The notes below the pieces were generated by a model. The model was not told the DNA's origin. It made no database searches and saw only the letters and a program-made list of their open reading frames with translations. A stretch of DNA of 48,999 nt, taken from positions 1 through 48,999 of the forward strand of contig CAKUKE010000016.1 in the NCBI GenBank assembly GCA_934662505.1, given 5' to 3'. This document shows positions 31,499 to 40,015 of this stretch, one piece after another. A program made the position numbers and the translations under genes. The DNA comes from an uncultured Clostridia bacterium. GTDB taxonomy: Bacteria; Bacillota; Clostridia; Christensenellales; Aristaeellaceae. Each line of letters starts with the position of its first letter. The stretch's first letter is position 1.

Positions 31499-32947
31499 TC
31501 AGCTTCTGCGCCACAGCGCAGGGTGGAACAACACCAGTATCGGGAACAGCTCCAGTCTGCCGCAGAGCATCAGAATGCTCATGACCACCTTGGCGAAGGG
31601 ACCGTAGCTGGCAAAGCTGCCCATGGGACCCACCGCCCCGAAGCCGGGGCCTACGTTGCTCACGCAGGTCAGGGACGCCGTCAGGTTAGTGAGCAGGTCG
31701 TAATGTCCCTCCAGCGAAAGCACCAGCCCGCCGACCAGCACCAGCGCGATGTATACGAAGAAAAACACAGCCACCTGACTCAATACGCTTTCATCGGTGC
31801 CGTGCCCCTCAAAGCGCACCACTTCCACCTTGCGCGGCTGGAAGGTGCGGCGCACCTCCCGGCGCCCCGTCTTGCACAGGAGCGCCACCCGCACCAGCTT
31901 CATGCCGCCCGCAGTCGACCCGGCACAGGAGCCGGTGAACATGAGGATCAGCAAAACCATCTGCGCAGCGGGCGCCCACAGGGTATAGTCCGCCGTACCG
32001 TATCCCGTAGTGGATATGATGGACGCCACCTGAAAACTGCCGTAGCGCAACGCCTTGAAAAAGCCGCCGTACTGCGGCGTGATCGCCAGCGACACCAGCA
32101 TCATGGCGCCGAAAAGGATGCCCAGATACCAGTGCAATTCCTCACTGCGCAGCGCGTCGCGCCAGCCTCCCATCAGCGCCCGGTACACCAGCGCCAGGTT
32201 GACGCCGAAGAGCGCCATAAAAACGGTCGTAACGATCTCGATGGCCACGCTGTTAAACGCGCCTACGCTCAGCGCATAGTTGCTGAACCCACCCGTGCCC
32301 GCCGTGCCCAGCGCATGAATGGCTGCATCGTAGGGGTTCATGCCCGCGATCATCAGCGCCACCCACTCCAGCACGGTCAACACGGTATAAATGAGATACA
32401 GAATCTTGGCCGTATCCCCCATTTTGGGCACCAGTTTGCTCAGCGTGGGGCCGGGGCTTTCCGCCCGCACCAGATGGGACGTGCAGCCGGACATCTGAGG
32501 CAGAATGGCCAGCGTCAGCACCAGCACGCCCATGCCGCCGATCCAGTGGGTAAAGCTGCGCCAGAAGATCACCCCGTGAGGCAGGTTTTCAAAATGAGTC
32601 AGAACCGTCGCGCCGGTGGTGCTGAAGCCGGACACGGCCTCAAACAGCGCGTCGGTAAAACGGGGCAGAAGCCCGCTGAACACAAAGGGCAGCGCGCCGA
32701 ACACGCTGAGCATGACCCATGACAGCGCCACCACCGTAAAGCCCTCGCGGGCGCGGAGGTTTTTATTGCGCGGCCTGGACAGCCGCCACGCGGGCAGCCC
32801 CAGCGCGCACAGCAGAAGCATCGTTTTGCCCAGCGCCCAGGCGTCTCCGTCCCGATAAGCCAGTGCGATCACGCAGGAGGGCGCCATGGCCAGCGCCTCA
32901 ATGAGCATGATCAGCCCGACGGAGTAGAGAACCAGTCTTTTGTTCAT
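31499..32947 (-). CDS. trkH: Trk-type potassium transporter membrane subunit
   Basis: TrkH/KtrB forms the K+ pathway in the membrane. The 482-aa protein has about ten membrane segments and the four pore-loop regions of the family, for example SGFSTTGATVL, GTAGTGGFS, SIISTTGYGTADY and CVSNVGPGFG, each carrying the selectivity glycine. The start ATG overlaps the trkA stop by 4 bp. It works with the NAD- and ATP-binding TrkA protein encoded directly upstream. Confidence 0.95.
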   Translation of the reverse strand: MNKRLVLYSVGLIMLIEALAMAPSCVIALAYRDGDAWALGKTMLLLCALGLPAWRLSRPRNKNLRAREGFTVVALSWVMLSVFGALPFVFSGLLPRFTDALFEAVSGFSTTGATVLTHFENLPHGVIFWRSFTHWIGGMGVLVLTLAILPQMSGCTSHLVRAESPGPTLSKLVPKMGDTAKILYLIYTVLTVLEWVALMIAGMNPYDAAIHALGTAGTGGFSNYALSVGAFNSVAIEIVTTVFMALFGVNLALVYRALMGGWRDALRSEELHWYLGILFGAMMLVSLAITPQYGGFFKALRYGSFQVASIISTTGYGTADYTLWAPAAQMVLLILMFTGSCAGSTAGGMKLVRVALLCKTGRREVRRTFQPRKVEVVRFEGHGTDESVLSQVAVFFFVYIALVLVGGLVLSLEGHYDLLTNLTASLTCVSNVGPGFGAVGPMGSFASYGPFAKVVMSILMLCGRLELFPILVLFHPALWRRS

Positions 32948-34308
32948 TTGCGAATAACCTCGTTCAGATCGCTGATGCCGTTTTCACAGGCCACGACCAC
33001 CACGCTGTCGCCCGCCTCCACATGATCGTTGCCGAAGGGGACGAACACCTTGCCCCGGCGGACAATGGCCGCAATGCGGGTGCCGGCGCGCACGTTCAGA
33101 TCCTTCAGGCTCACGCCGATATAGGGATCCTCCTGCCGGGCAATGAACTCCATGGCCTCCGCCTTGCCGTCCATGAGCCGGTACAGGCGCTCCACCTTGG
33201 TGCCCTGACTGTTCGCTCGACCCCGCACATAGCGCAGGATGCTGGCACAGGTGAGCGCCTTGGGGCTGACGATGCTGTCCAGTCCCATGCCCGCAAGCAG
33301 TCCGGCGTAGGTCACCCGGTTGTTTTTCACGATCACCTTGGGCACCCCCCGGCGCACTGCAAACAGCCCGGTCATCAGGTTTTCCTCGTCCCGGTTGCCC
33401 AGCGCCACAAAAGCGTCCGTCTGACCCAGCCCCTCCTGCTCCAGCAGTTCCTGATCGGTCCCGTCGCCAAAGATCACATTGGCCTCAGGCAGCGCTTCGC
33501 TGAGAACGTTGGCCTTCTTTTCGTCGATCTCCACCACCGTCACGTGCATGCCCAGCGGAATGACCATTTTCGCCAGATAATAGCTGATGCGGCCGCCGCC
33601 CATCAAAAACACATTGCGGGTGCGGGTGTTGTTGCGCCCCAGATAGCGGAAAAACGCGGTGATCGTCATCACATCCGCCGCCACGTGCACCTTGTCGCCC
33701 GGCTGAATGACGAAATCACCGTCCGGGATATAGGCTTTCCCGTCCCGCTCCACAGCGGCGCAGAGCACCTGCGGCATCCCCCGGGCGGACTGCAGCACAT
33801 CCTTCAGCGGACAACCGACCACCGCATCCCCTTCCAGGGCGCGGAACTCCACCATTTCCACCCGTCCGCGGGCAAAGCTTTCAATGTTGCTGGCCGTCGG
33901 AAAACGCAGCAGCCGGCTGATTTCCAACGCCGTCGTGCGCTCGGGATTGATGGCCATGTCGATGCCCATATCCGCCCGGAGCATATTCAGGCTGTCGTTA
34001 TAGTCCGGGTCGCGCACCCTTGCAATGGCGTACTTCGCGCCCAGACGCTTGGCCATCAGGCAACAGAGCATATTGGTCTCGTCGCTGGCGGTGGTGGCGA
34101 TGATGATATCCGCCTTATCGGCCTCCGCCTCCATCAGAACGCGGGCGTTCGCGCCGCTGCCCCGGACGCACATGGCGTCCAGCGTGTCCATGTGACGCTG
34201 AATGACTTCTTCGTTTTTGTCGACGATCACCACGTCGTGCTTTTCCATCACCAGATGTTCTGCCAGCGTGTGACCCACTTTCCCCGCGCCAACAATCAGT
34301 ATACGCAT
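32944..34308 (-). CDS. trkA: Trk potassium uptake regulatory protein TrkA
   Basis: This cytoplasmic gating subunit has 454 aa with two RCK units, each an NAD-binding TrkA-N domain followed by a TrkA-C domain. The first Rossmann motif is ILIVGAGKVGHTLAEHL (3-19) and the second is VFLMGGGRISYYLAKMV (about 229-245). Double-length TrkA pairs with TrkH, as here. The start follows AAGGAAAAA and an extended -10 promoter lies about 110 bp upstream. Confidence 0.95.
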   Translation of the reverse strand: MRILIVGAGKVGHTLAEHLVMEKHDVVIVDKNEEVIQRHMDTLDAMCVRGSGANARVLMEAEADKADIIIATTASDETNMLCCLMAKRLGAKYAIARVRDPDYNDSLNMLRADMGIDMAINPERTTALEISRLLRFPTASNIESFARGRVEMVEFRALEGDAVVGCPLKDVLQSARGMPQVLCAAVERDGKAYIPDGDFVIQPGDKVHVAADVMTITAFFRYLGRNNTRTRNVFLMGGGRISYYLAKMVIPLGMHVTVVEIDEKKANVLSEALPEANVIFGDGTDQELLEQEGLGQTDAFVALGNRDEENLMTGLFAVRRGVPKVIVKNNRVTYAGLLAGMGLDSIVSPKALTCASILRYVRGRANSQGTKVERLYRLMDGKAEAMEFIARQEDPYIGVSLKDLNVRAGTRIAAIVRRGKVFVPFGNDHVEAGDSVVVVACENGISDLNEVIRK

Positions 34309-34415
34309 TTTTTCCTTCGCGCCGGAACAAGGCGCGCCTTTCTTTCCTGTTCGTTTCGTATGCAGCCATGCCCTGCCCGTCCGCAGCTTCGTACGGTCAA
34401 AAAGGCACCATTTTT

Positions 34416-34444
34416 ATTATAGCACACTTCCGGTAAAAACGCAT
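34416..34444 (-). promoter_or_regulatory. promoter of trkA-trkH-xre
   Basis: On the minus strand TATAAT (34416-34421) is preceded by TGC, an extended -10. The -35 hexamer is weak. Confidence 0.6.
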
Positions 34445-34462
34445 CTGTTTTGTTTTTCACCC

Positions 34463-34511
34463 GATGCAAAAAGCAAAACGCGCTGCGGAGGGTTCTCCTC
34501 CGCAAGCGCGT
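34463..34511 (-). terminator. intrinsic terminator of asd
   Basis: A long GC-rich stem (ACGCGC plus GCGGAGG arms, 34478-34511) is followed on the minus strand by TTTTGCTTTTTGC. It lies 20 bp after the asd stop. Confidence 0.88.
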
Positions 34512-34530
34512 CATGGGCCTCTGCACCCCA

Positions 34531-35532
34531 TCATGGTCTCTGGATCAGCAGCTCCATGATCTGCACGGCGTTGACCGCTGCCCCCTTGCGCAGCTGATCG
34601 CCGCAGCACCACAGCGTCCAGCCCCGGTCGCCGTGAATGCCGTCCGGCCGCAGCCGGCCCACGTACACCCGATCCGTCCCCGCCGCCTCCAGCGGCGTCG
34701 GACAGTCGTTTTCCCCCAGAAGAACGCACCCGGGCGCCTGCGCAATGGCCGCGCGCAGCGCCTCCCGGCTCATGGGGCTTCTGGTCACAAACTGCAGCGC
34801 AAGGGCGTGCGCGCGCTGAACGGGTACCCGTACGCAGGTGCAGCACACCTTCAGTCCGGGAAGGCCGAGAATTTTGCGGCCTTCATTCTGCATTTTCATT
34901 TCCTCGTCGGTATATCCGTTCTCCGCGGCGCTGCCGATCCACGGAATGACATTGAACAGGATCTGCTTCGGGAACACGCGGGGCGCTGCCTGTTCGCCTT
35001 TCATGCAGGCGGCAAGCTGGTTTTCCATTTCTTCCATGCCCGGCCTTCCCGCTCCCGACACCGCCTGATAGGTGCAGACGGTCATCTGTTCGATTTCCGT
35101 CAGCCTGCGCACCCCGCCCAGTGCGGTCATGGCGATGATGGTGGAGCAGTTGGGGTTGGCCACAATGCCCCGGTGCCTCGCCGCCGCCTCCGGGTTGACC
35201 TCCGGCACCACCAGCGGCACCCCTTCTTCCAGCCGGAACGCGGAGGAATTGTCAATCAGCACCGCGCCGCTTTTCCGTATGGCAGGGGCAAAGCGCCGCG
35301 CCGTGCCGGCGTCCGCCGCGCCCAGCACAAAATCCATGCCCTGAAAGGCGTCCTCCGTTGCTTCCTCCACCCGGATCGGTACGCCCTGAAACGTCACCGT
35401 GCCTCCTGCGCTGCGGGCGCTGGCCAACGGCAGCAGCCGCGCCAGTGGAAAGCGCCGCTCCGCCAGCGCAGTCATCATTTCCTGCCCCACCGCCCCCGTA
35501 GCGCCCAGTACAGCCACCTGATACTTTTTCAT
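34531..35532 (-). CDS. asd: aspartate-semialdehyde dehydrogenase
   Basis: Asd reduces aspartyl phosphate to aspartate semialdehyde for lysine, diaminopimelate, threonine and methionine synthesis. The 333-aa product has the NADP-binding GATGAVGQEM (10-19), the catalytic cysteine Cys129 in NPNCSTI, and the AVSGAGRPGMEEM and RVPVQRAHAL segments of the bacterial enzyme. The start ATG follows GGAAGGGGAA. The gene stands alone with its own terminator. Confidence 0.96.
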   Translation of the reverse strand: MKKYQVAVLGATGAVGQEMMTALAERRFPLARLLPLASARSAGGTVTFQGVPIRVEEATEDAFQGMDFVLGAADAGTARRFAPAIRKSGAVLIDNSSAFRLEEGVPLVVPEVNPEAAARHRGIVANPNCSTIIAMTALGGVRRLTEIEQMTVCTYQAVSGAGRPGMEEMENQLAACMKGEQAAPRVFPKQILFNVIPWIGSAAENGYTDEEMKMQNEGRKILGLPGLKVCCTCVRVPVQRAHALALQFVTRSPMSREALRAAIAQAPGCVLLGENDCPTPLEAAGTDRVYVGRLRPDGIHGDRGWTLWCCGDQLRKGAAVNAVQIMELLIQRP

Positions 35533-35660
35533 GCTTCCCCTTCCTTTCGCCGCGTCGATCCCCGCTGCCGACCGCCGCTTTTCCTACAAAGCATATGCCT
35601 GTGCCCTTCTCTCTGTGACCCGGACGCTCTGTACATCGTCCGTTTTTCTTCCACGCACAC

Positions 35661-35689
35661 TTGTTTTTCCACGAGAAACAGTGTATAAT
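35661..35689 (+). promoter_or_regulatory. promoter of the ACT-domain gene
   Basis: TTGTTT (35661-35666) and TATAAT (35684-35689) are 17 bp apart, 91 bp before the start codon. Confidence 0.7.
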
Positions 35690-35780
35690 ATGTCCATTCA
35701 AAAAGGTTTTTAATCGGTTACCGGGCAGGCAGCACAGCAGCCGCCGGTCAGACCGGCAAAAGAAAGGAGCGTTCCGAACA

Positions 35781-36218
35781 ATGAATGAGGATTACCTGAT
35801 CGTACACAAAAAAGCGGTTCCCGCCTTTTTTGAAAAAGTGCTGGAATGCCGCCGTCTGCTGGAAACCGGTGAAGCGGACGACGTCAGCGACGCCGTGCGG
35901 CAGGCCGGCATTTCCCGCAGTACCTATTATAAATACAAAGACCTGATCTTCAGCCCCGATCATGTAGGCAGCGGACGGAAGGCAGTCATTTCCATGCTGC
36001 TCAACCACGAGATCGGCGTTTTGTCCAACGCCCTCAACCGCCTGTCCGCCATGGGGGTGAACGTGCTGACCATTTCTCAGAACCTGCCCATCCATCATGC
36101 CGCAAACGTGGTCATGACGCTGGACATTGCCCAGATGAACGTCCATCTGGAAACGGCGCTGTCGGAATTATCCGCCATGGAAGGGGTCTCCAACGTATCG
36201 CTGGTTTCTCTGGAATAA
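35781..36218 (+). CDS. pheB: PheB-family ACT-domain protein
   Basis: This 145-aa cytoplasmic protein has an N-terminal helix-turn-helix-like segment (about 35-55, VSDAVRQAGISRSTYYKYKDLIF) and a C-terminal ACT domain (about 70-143, with LNRLSAMGVNVLTISQNLP and LSAMEGVSNVSLVSL). This is the architecture of the UPF0735/PheB family of Bacillota, thought to sense an amino acid, possibly phenylalanine. The start ATG follows GAAAGGAGC. The gene is monocistronic and converges with the phosphatase gene with only 4 bp between stops. Confidence 0.9.
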   Translation: MNEDYLIVHKKAVPAFFEKVLECRRLLETGEADDVSDAVRQAGISRSTYYKYKDLIFSPDHVGSGRKAVISMLLNHEIGVLSNALNRLSAMGVNVLTISQNLPIHHAANVVMTLDIAQMNVHLETALSELSAMEGVSNVSLVSLE

Positions 36219-36222
36219 ACGC

Positions 36223-36705
36223 TCATTCAAAATCGCGCGCATGGATTTCCATATCCGGAAACAGACTGCGCAGCAGTCCGGCGCACCCGGCGACGATATC
36301 CCTGTACGCGGTATCAAAATCACCCGTATACCAGGGGTCGGCTACCCCGCCCTGCCTGCCGGCAAAGGACATCAGGGAGCGTACCTTCCCATCCGTATCC
36401 GCTCCAATGACCTGTGCAAGGTGGGTACGGTTGCTCTCATCCATCACAACCAGCAGGTCATACTGTCTGTAGTCCTCCTTCGTCACCTGCCGCGCCCGGT
36501 GCGCCCCGCAGGGCACGCCGTGCTGCTGCAGTACAGCGCGGGCAGGCGGGTAAACGGGATGACCGATTTCCTCCCGGCTGACGGCACAGGAGGCTGCCTC
36601 CACCCGACCGTCCATTCCGCTGCGCCGCACCATTTCCCGCAGCACCATTTCCGCCATGGGGCTTCGGCAGATATTGCCGTGGCAAACGAATAGGATTCTT
36701 GTCAT
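36223..36705 (-). CDS. low-molecular-weight protein-tyrosine phosphatase
   Basis: This 160-aa phosphatase has the P-loop CHGNICRS (Cys8, Arg14) at its N-terminus and the general-acid motif DPWYTGDFD near residue 130, with normal family length. In Gram-positive bacteria such enzymes reverse tyrosine phosphorylation of regulators or capsule kinases; the target here is unknown. The start ATG follows AAAGGAGATA. Confidence 0.95.
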   Translation of the reverse strand: MTRILFVCHGNICRSPMAEMVLREMVRRSGMDGRVEAASCAVSREEIGHPVYPPARAVLQQHGVPCGAHRARQVTKEDYRQYDLLVVMDESNRTHLAQVIGADTDGKVRSLMSFAGRQGGVADPWYTGDFDTAYRDIVAGCAGLLRSLFPDMEIHARDFE

Positions 36706-37067
36706 TGCCGCTATCTCCTTTCAAAAGTCTCCAGCCTCTTTTCTTTCAGGGGTTCGGGGCTTTTTCTTTTATCATCTGAAACCTGCGTGCATCTCCGCTA
36801 CGCCGCGCGTCCGCAGACAGTTCACGGAAAGCACAGGCGACGCGCAGAAAAAGCGTCCGCATGTGCCGCCCGGCAGCCGCCTGTACCCTGGCGAACTTTG
36901 GCTGCCCGAAGGCCGCGGAGCCGGGACGGAGAAAAGCAGTTCATGAGCCGCCGCGCGTTCAATAAACTCGATACGGTCAAGAACCCTGCCGGAATGTCCG
37001 TCCCTCTTCCTTCAAAAGACCCTTTCCGCCTCTGGCAACAGGTTTTCATTGTTTTTCCCCCTGAGCC
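36706..37067. other. intergenic stretch without a gene
   Basis: No frame in either direction shows a ribosome binding site with coding-like composition. It should hold the leftward phosphatase promoter, of which only the ribosome binding site is clear. Confidence 0.4.
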
Positions 37068-37096
37068 GTGCCAAATCCGCAGGGTCGTGCTATAAT
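37068..37096 (+). promoter_or_regulatory. promoter of the M32 carboxypeptidase gene
   Basis: TATAAT (37091-37096) is preceded by TGC (extended -10) and by GTGCCA 17 bp upstream. The 13-bp sequence CAAATCCGCAGGG occurs directly repeated on either side of the -10 (about 37072 and 37110), a possible regulator site. Confidence 0.65.
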
Positions 37097-37136
37097 GAGA
37101 TGTACCGTATCAAATCCGCAGGGAGGGATTACAAAA

Positions 37137-38642
37137 ATGGATCTGACCACCGCAAGAGAACAATTGATGTCGCTGCAAAGCCGTCTGAGCGCCTACAACC
37201 ACGCGCTGGGACTGATTTCCTACGACGGCGCCACCACCGCGCCCAAGGGCACGGCCGAAAACCGCGCCCACACCTGCTCCGTCCTGTCCGAGGAGCATTA
37301 CAAGCTGTCCACGGGGGCGGAAACCGCACAGCTGCTGGAATATCTGGACAGCCAGCGGGAAGCGCTGACGGAAAAAGAACAGCGCATGGTCTTTTTGATG
37401 CTCAAATCCATCCGTCAGCTGCGGTGCATTCCCATGGCGGAATACATTGCCTTTCAGGAGCTTCTGGTCAAGGCAGACGACGTGTGGCACACCGCCAAGG
37501 AAGAAAGCAATTTCGCCCTGTTCGAGCCCCTGCTGACGCAGATTTTCGATACGACCCGCCGGTTTGCCCGCTACTGCGCGCCGGACAGGGATCCCTACGA
37601 TTACTGGCTGGGCGAGTACGAGGACGGACTGACCCGTGAAAAATGCGACGCTTTCTTTTCCGCACTGCGGGCGCGCATTGTCCCTCTCCTCAAGCGCATC
37701 CAGCAGGCGCCGCAGGCCGACGACAGCTGCCTGTATGGGCATTTCCCCGCAGACAGACAGGCCGAGCTGGCCAGACGGCTGATGACGGTGATGGGCATTG
37801 ATCTGCGCCACTGCGGCCTCGGCGTGACCGAGCACCCCTTCACCACATCGCTGGGTTCGCATCTGGACGAGCGCATTACCACCCACTATCTGGAAGATAA
37901 TGTCGCTTCCTCCTTGTACAGCGTCGTTCACGAAGGCGGACATGCCCTCTACGACATGGGATCGGATCGGGATCTGGCCTACACCGTGCTGGACGGCGGG
38001 GTCTCCATGGGCATTCATGAAAGCCAGAGCCGTTTTTACGAAAACCTGCTGGGGCGCAGCCGCAGCTTTATGCACTGCCTTCTGCCCATGCTGCAGGAGC
38101 TTTTCCCCGCTGAAATGGGCAGCGTGACGGAGGAAACGCTGTATCGGGCGGTGAACAGGGTGACCCCCTCGCTGATCAGAACGGAAGCAGATGAGGTGAC
38201 CTATGCGCTGCACGTCATGGTGCGTTATGAACTGGAAAAGCAGGTCATGGACGGCACCCTGTCCGTACACGACCTGCCGGCCGCGTGGAACCGTCTGTAT
38301 CAGGAATATCTGGGCGTCGACGTGCCCAACGACCGGGAAGGCGTTTTGCAGGACAGCCACTGGTCCGGCGGCGCCATCGGTTATTTTCCCTCCTACGCAC
38401 TGGGCAGCGCTTACGGCGCGCAGCTGCTGCGCAAAATGCGGGAAACCGTGGATGTGGACGGCTGCCTGACCAAGGGCGACTTCGCGCCCATCAATGAATG
38501 GAATCGGACGCACATCTGGCGCTACGGCGCGCTGAAAAAGCCGGGCGAGCTGCTGGAAAGCGCGCTGGGCGAGCCTTTTGATCCCAACGTATTTGCCGAC
38601 TATCTTGAAAAGAAATACGCCGCGCTCTACGGTCTCACCTGA
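37137..38642 (+). CDS. M32 (Taq-type) metallocarboxypeptidase
   Basis: This is a 501-aa zinc carboxypeptidase of the Thermus aquaticus type, releasing C-terminal amino acids from peptides in the cytoplasm. The zinc motif HEGGH lies at 265-269, and the M32 signatures GIHESQSRFYENLLGRS and the DVPND segment follow. The length is typical. The start ATG follows GGGAGGGATT. An in-frame upstream ATG at 37068 would overlap the promoter and is rejected. Confidence 0.95.
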   Translation: MDLTTAREQLMSLQSRLSAYNHALGLISYDGATTAPKGTAENRAHTCSVLSEEHYKLSTGAETAQLLEYLDSQREALTEKEQRMVFLMLKSIRQLRCIPMAEYIAFQELLVKADDVWHTAKEESNFALFEPLLTQIFDTTRRFARYCAPDRDPYDYWLGEYEDGLTREKCDAFFSALRARIVPLLKRIQQAPQADDSCLYGHFPADRQAELARRLMTVMGIDLRHCGLGVTEHPFTTSLGSHLDERITTHYLEDNVASSLYSVVHEGGHALYDMGSDRDLAYTVLDGGVSMGIHESQSRFYENLLGRSRSFMHCLLPMLQELFPAEMGSVTEETLYRAVNRVTPSLIRTEADEVTYALHVMVRYELEKQVMDGTLSVHDLPAAWNRLYQEYLGVDVPNDREGVLQDSHWSGGAIGYFPSYALGSAYGAQLLRKMRETVDVDGCLTKGDFAPINEWNRTHIWRYGALKKPGELLESALGEPFDPNVFADYLEKKYAALYGLT

Positions 38643-38669
38643 CGGGCGGGTGCGCCCCTTTTCTTCCAC

Positions 38670-38698
38670 GCGTCTGCCTTTCAAGGCAGGCGCTTTTT
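38670..38698 (+). terminator. intrinsic terminator of the M32 gene
   Basis: GCGTCTGCCTT pairs with AAGGCAGGCGC (one G-U) and is followed by TTTTT. Confidence 0.88.
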
Positions 38699-38699
38699 G

Positions 38700-38986
38700 A
38701 ATGATGAAGCAGCCATTTGTTTTCCTTCTCCCTGCGCTCCTTTTGCAGCAGCGGGCTGGAAAATGGAACGGCGCTCCCCCTCCTGTTTTTTTGTGGGGAC
38801 GGCCGTCATGCGCATGGGCAAAAGACGGTGAATACGCAGCTGTGCGGCCGGGTTCATTCAGCCGTCCTTTTGCACGCCTGCGCCGCTGAATTCAGATGAC
38901 TGACCGTAAACGGACAGCCTTCCCAACCTGCGTCATGCGTCTTCACAGCCGTACGGAAACCGTTTTCCTGCCCCGGCGATTTCCCG
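38700..38986. other. intergenic stretch without a gene
   Basis: Several short frames are open, but none has a ribosome binding site or family-like composition. No promoter-like pair or further stem of note was seen. Confidence 0.4.
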
Positions 38987-39835
38987 TCATTCTCCCGCGT
39001 GTCCGGCCAGCAGCGCCGCGATTTCCAGCGCCACGCCGCCTTCCGCGCAGCTTTTCTCCGTCACCCACCGGCCGGCGGCCAGTGCGTCCCGCTGCAGTGC
39101 GGGACTGCCGTTGCACATGGCGTAGCCGCGGGCTGCGTTCAGCACCATCTGCCGGTCATTTTCCCCATCGCCGAAGGCAACGATATTTTCCGGCCGGATG
39201 CCGTAATACGCCGCCGTCTTCTGCACGGTAAACCATTTGTCCGCCCGGACGGAGGAAAAGCTCATCTGGAACGGCGCGCCGCCTTTACCGCCGAACACGC
39301 CGATCTGCACCCCCGGATATACCGCCATGGCGGCGCGCACCCTTTCTACCGCCTCCGCCGCAGGCACCCGGGCAAACACCCGGCAGCCGGCCAACGCCGG
39401 AAGGGTATCGCACAGATGGGTGCGGCTGTTGCGCATCACTTCACTGAAATAGCGGTGATCGCACAGCGCCGTGCCCCGCGCCCACAGTTCGTCGTCGTTT
39501 TCCAGCCACACGTCCTCTGCCCCGACTGCCGACAGCGCCCGCAGCACCCCTGCCGTTTCCGCCTCGGACAGCCGATGGTTTTCCTCAGGAAAGGACGGAT
39601 CCCCCGGGTGGTGCATCCGCGCGCCGTTGAGCACGGAAAGGGGCGTATCCAGCCCCAGCAGCCGGTAATAAGGCAGCGCCATGGCCGTAGGACGGGCCGT
39701 GGCGATCATGACCCGGTGACCCGCCTGCTTTGCGTCGATCAACGCCTCCACCGACCGGGCGCACAGAGAAAAAAGGCTGCTCAAAACGGTGTCGTCCAGA
39801 TCGATCGCGATCAGAAAACGTTTGTTTTCTTCCAC
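38987..39835 (-). CDS. Cof-type HAD phosphatase
   Basis: This 282-aa HAD-superfamily hydrolase of the Cof/YkrA type acts on sugar phosphates, nucleotides or flavin phosphates. Motif I is IAIDLDDTVLS (Asp12, Asp14), motif II ATARP, and motif IV FGDGENDRQMV; the large cap between them (about 85-190) is type C2. It starts with GTG at 39835 behind AGGAGAA. It stands alone, so the substrate cannot be inferred from neighbours. Confidence 0.92.
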   Translation of the reverse strand: MEENKRFLIAIDLDDTVLSSLFSLCARSVEALIDAKQAGHRVMIATARPTAMALPYYRLLGLDTPLSVLNGARMHHPGDPSFPEENHRLSEAETAGVLRALSAVGAEDVWLENDDELWARGTALCDHRYFSEVMRNSRTHLCDTLPALAGCRVFARVPAAEAVERVRAAMAVYPGVQIGVFGGKGGAPFQMSFSSVRADKWFTVQKTAAYYGIRPENIVAFGDGENDRQMVLNAARGYAMCNGSPALQRDALAAGRWVTEKSCAEGGVALEIAALLAGHAGE

Positions 39836-39956
39836 TTTTTATATTCTCCTTTTCTTGGGTGCTTCCCCGGGCATTGTATACGCCTCGCCGCTTTCCTGTC
39901 AACCCCTGCTTTGCCCTGATCCGTGCAATGTTTTACATTCTCCCGTCGGGCGCGCT

Positions 39957-39985
39957 GTACAAACGCGCAGGTTTGTGTTAAAATA
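39957..39985 (+). promoter_or_regulatory. promoter of dacF-like gene
   Basis: TAAAAT near 39980 is preceded by TGT and, at about 17 bp, by TGTACA. It lies about 30 bp before the start codon. Confidence 0.5.
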
Positions 39986-40015
39986 ACTTGGATTTCGTTC
40001 TTCGCAGGAGGGGTC

